From NCBI GenBank assembly GCA_963921795.1, contig OY997642.1, positions 118,501 to 182,500 on the forward strand: 64,000 bases of DNA, given 5' to 3'. Made by a program: the position numbers and the translations under genes. This stretch comes from Nannobrachium achirus. Taxonomy: Eukaryota > Chordata > Actinopteri > Myctophiformes > Myctophidae. The notes under the pieces were generated by a model. It did no database searches, was not told where the DNA came from, and worked only from the letters and a program-made list of their open reading frames with translations. This document shows, in pieces, positions 63,489-64,000 of this stretch. The stretch's first letter is position 1, and each line of letters opens with the position of its first letter.

Positions 63489-63494
63489 TTTATT
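63489..63494 (-). promoter_or_regulatory. ap2m1 poly(A) signal candidate
   Basis: AATAAA on the minus strand, 122 bp after the ap2m1 stop codon. A second AATAAA lies at 63445-63450. Confidence 0.6.
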
Positions 63495-63615
63495 TGACTT
63501 CTTTAAACCACATAATTATTAAATCTCAGACAATTACTGAAGGAGGAAAGGGGGAGGAGCAATAATATGAGACAGAGCAAGAGAAGGGGGGGTGGCATGG
63601 GGGCGTGGCCAGACA

Positions 63616-63750
63616 TTAGCAGCGGGTCTCGTAGATCCCCGAGCGGCCGATGTAGCGAACCCATTTGATGACGTCGTGATCGCTGTAGTTCAGCTTGGAC
63701 TCGAACACCTTCAGGTAGCGAACCTTTAGGCCAGAGGGAGCGAACGGAAC
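63616..63750 (-). CDS. ap2m1: AP-2 complex subunit mu, last coding exon
   Basis: On the minus strand, the acceptor TTCTCTCCAG is followed by 44 codons and [47 protein letters not shown]. This is the conserved C-terminus of AP2M1, part of the mu homology domain that recognises YxxPhi sorting signals in clathrin-mediated endocytosis. I recall FEPKLN in vertebrate orthologs; here the codon is TCC (Ser), one base from Pro. The rest of the gene would lie to the right of the window. The exon enters in phase 0. The symbol does not distinguish a from b fish paralogs. Confidence 0.93.
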   Translation of the reverse strand, partial: VPFAPSGLKVRYLKVFESKLNYSDHDVIKWVRYIGRSGIYETRC

Positions 63751-63764
63751 CTGGAGAGAAGAGA

Positions 63765-64000
63765 ACACATTTAGACGTTGCACCACCAATGAGGAGGGCA
63801 GGGGACACATTTAGACGTTGCACCACCAATGAGGAGGGCAGGGGACACATTTAGACGTTGCACCACCAATGAGGAGAGCAGGGGACACATTTAGACGTTG
63901 CACCACCAATGAGCAGGGCAGGGGACACATTTAGACGTTGCACCACCAATGAGCAGGGGACACATTTAGACGTTGCACCACCAATGAGGAGAGCAGGGGA
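63765..64000. repeat. 40-bp minisatellite in the last ap2m1 intron
   Basis: At least six copies of ACACATTTAGACGTTGCACC + ACCAATGAGGAGGGCAGGGG, starting 14 bp from the splice acceptor and running off the window. The last complete units have GAGCAGG, and one is shorter. Confidence 0.92.

Overview
This window is vertebrate, almost certainly ray-finned fish, genomic DNA that is dominated by transposons and tandem repeats. The best host anchor is at the right edge: the last coding exon of ap2m1 (AP-2 adaptor mu subunit), minus strand, 63616-63750, with a 3' UTR poly(A) signal below it. Other likely host traces are a short first exon with a consensus splice donor at 10799-10845 (minus), an unidentified exon at 36910-37078 (minus), and a promoter-like CpG/CCAAT/CACGTG block at 50640-50850. 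The fish assignment rests on the mobile-element mix: L2-like and RTE-like LINEs, a KIAA1586-like hAT transposon, many hAT-type MITEs and BEL/Pao-like gag.

Layout. 1-7170 is a 1,071-bp satellite in nearly identical head-to-tail units, followed by rearranged derivatives broken up by A-tract arrays. 7172-10550 holds a GC-rich repeat, a 67-bp minisatellite and nested hAT MITEs. 10600-10930 looks like a host promoter with first exon. 12283-15690 is an L2-like LINE with an intact ORF2 and the C-terminal esterase part of ORF1; the two lie in one frame separated by a single TGA. 16017-20718 is a complete hAT transposon with matching 8-bp target duplication and a three-exon transposase carrying two frameshifts. 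22420-34690 is a fossil BEL/Pao-type gag region whose 5' part has been copied about nine times, with 45-bp and 32-bp minisatellites inside the copies.

35700-37078 carries a minisatellite, a GC-rich ~330-bp repeat and the unidentified exon. 37489-44288 is a nest of transposons inside transposons: a hAT MITE carrying a 730-bp foldback, then a 4.5-kb element with ~300-bp inverted arms that itself holds another hAT MITE and a Cys-rich ORF. 44484-47248 is a hAT MITE interrupted by an RTE-like LINE with a 782-codon ORF. 47400-62600 is mostly LINE tails, MITEs and minisatellites, with two stretches of special interest: repeated CCATATATGG (CArG-type) boxes and a cluster of five hairpins whose arms differ yet stay complementary.

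The most novel-looking signal is a ~60-90-bp hairpin module (arm core AGATCTACAAGCTCAC) found about 13 times, inside hAT MITEs with different terminal repeats and also on its own. The window does not read as an operon-like system; its genes are independent selfish elements in a host intergenic or intronic landscape. All calls are from reading the sequence; no database search was run.
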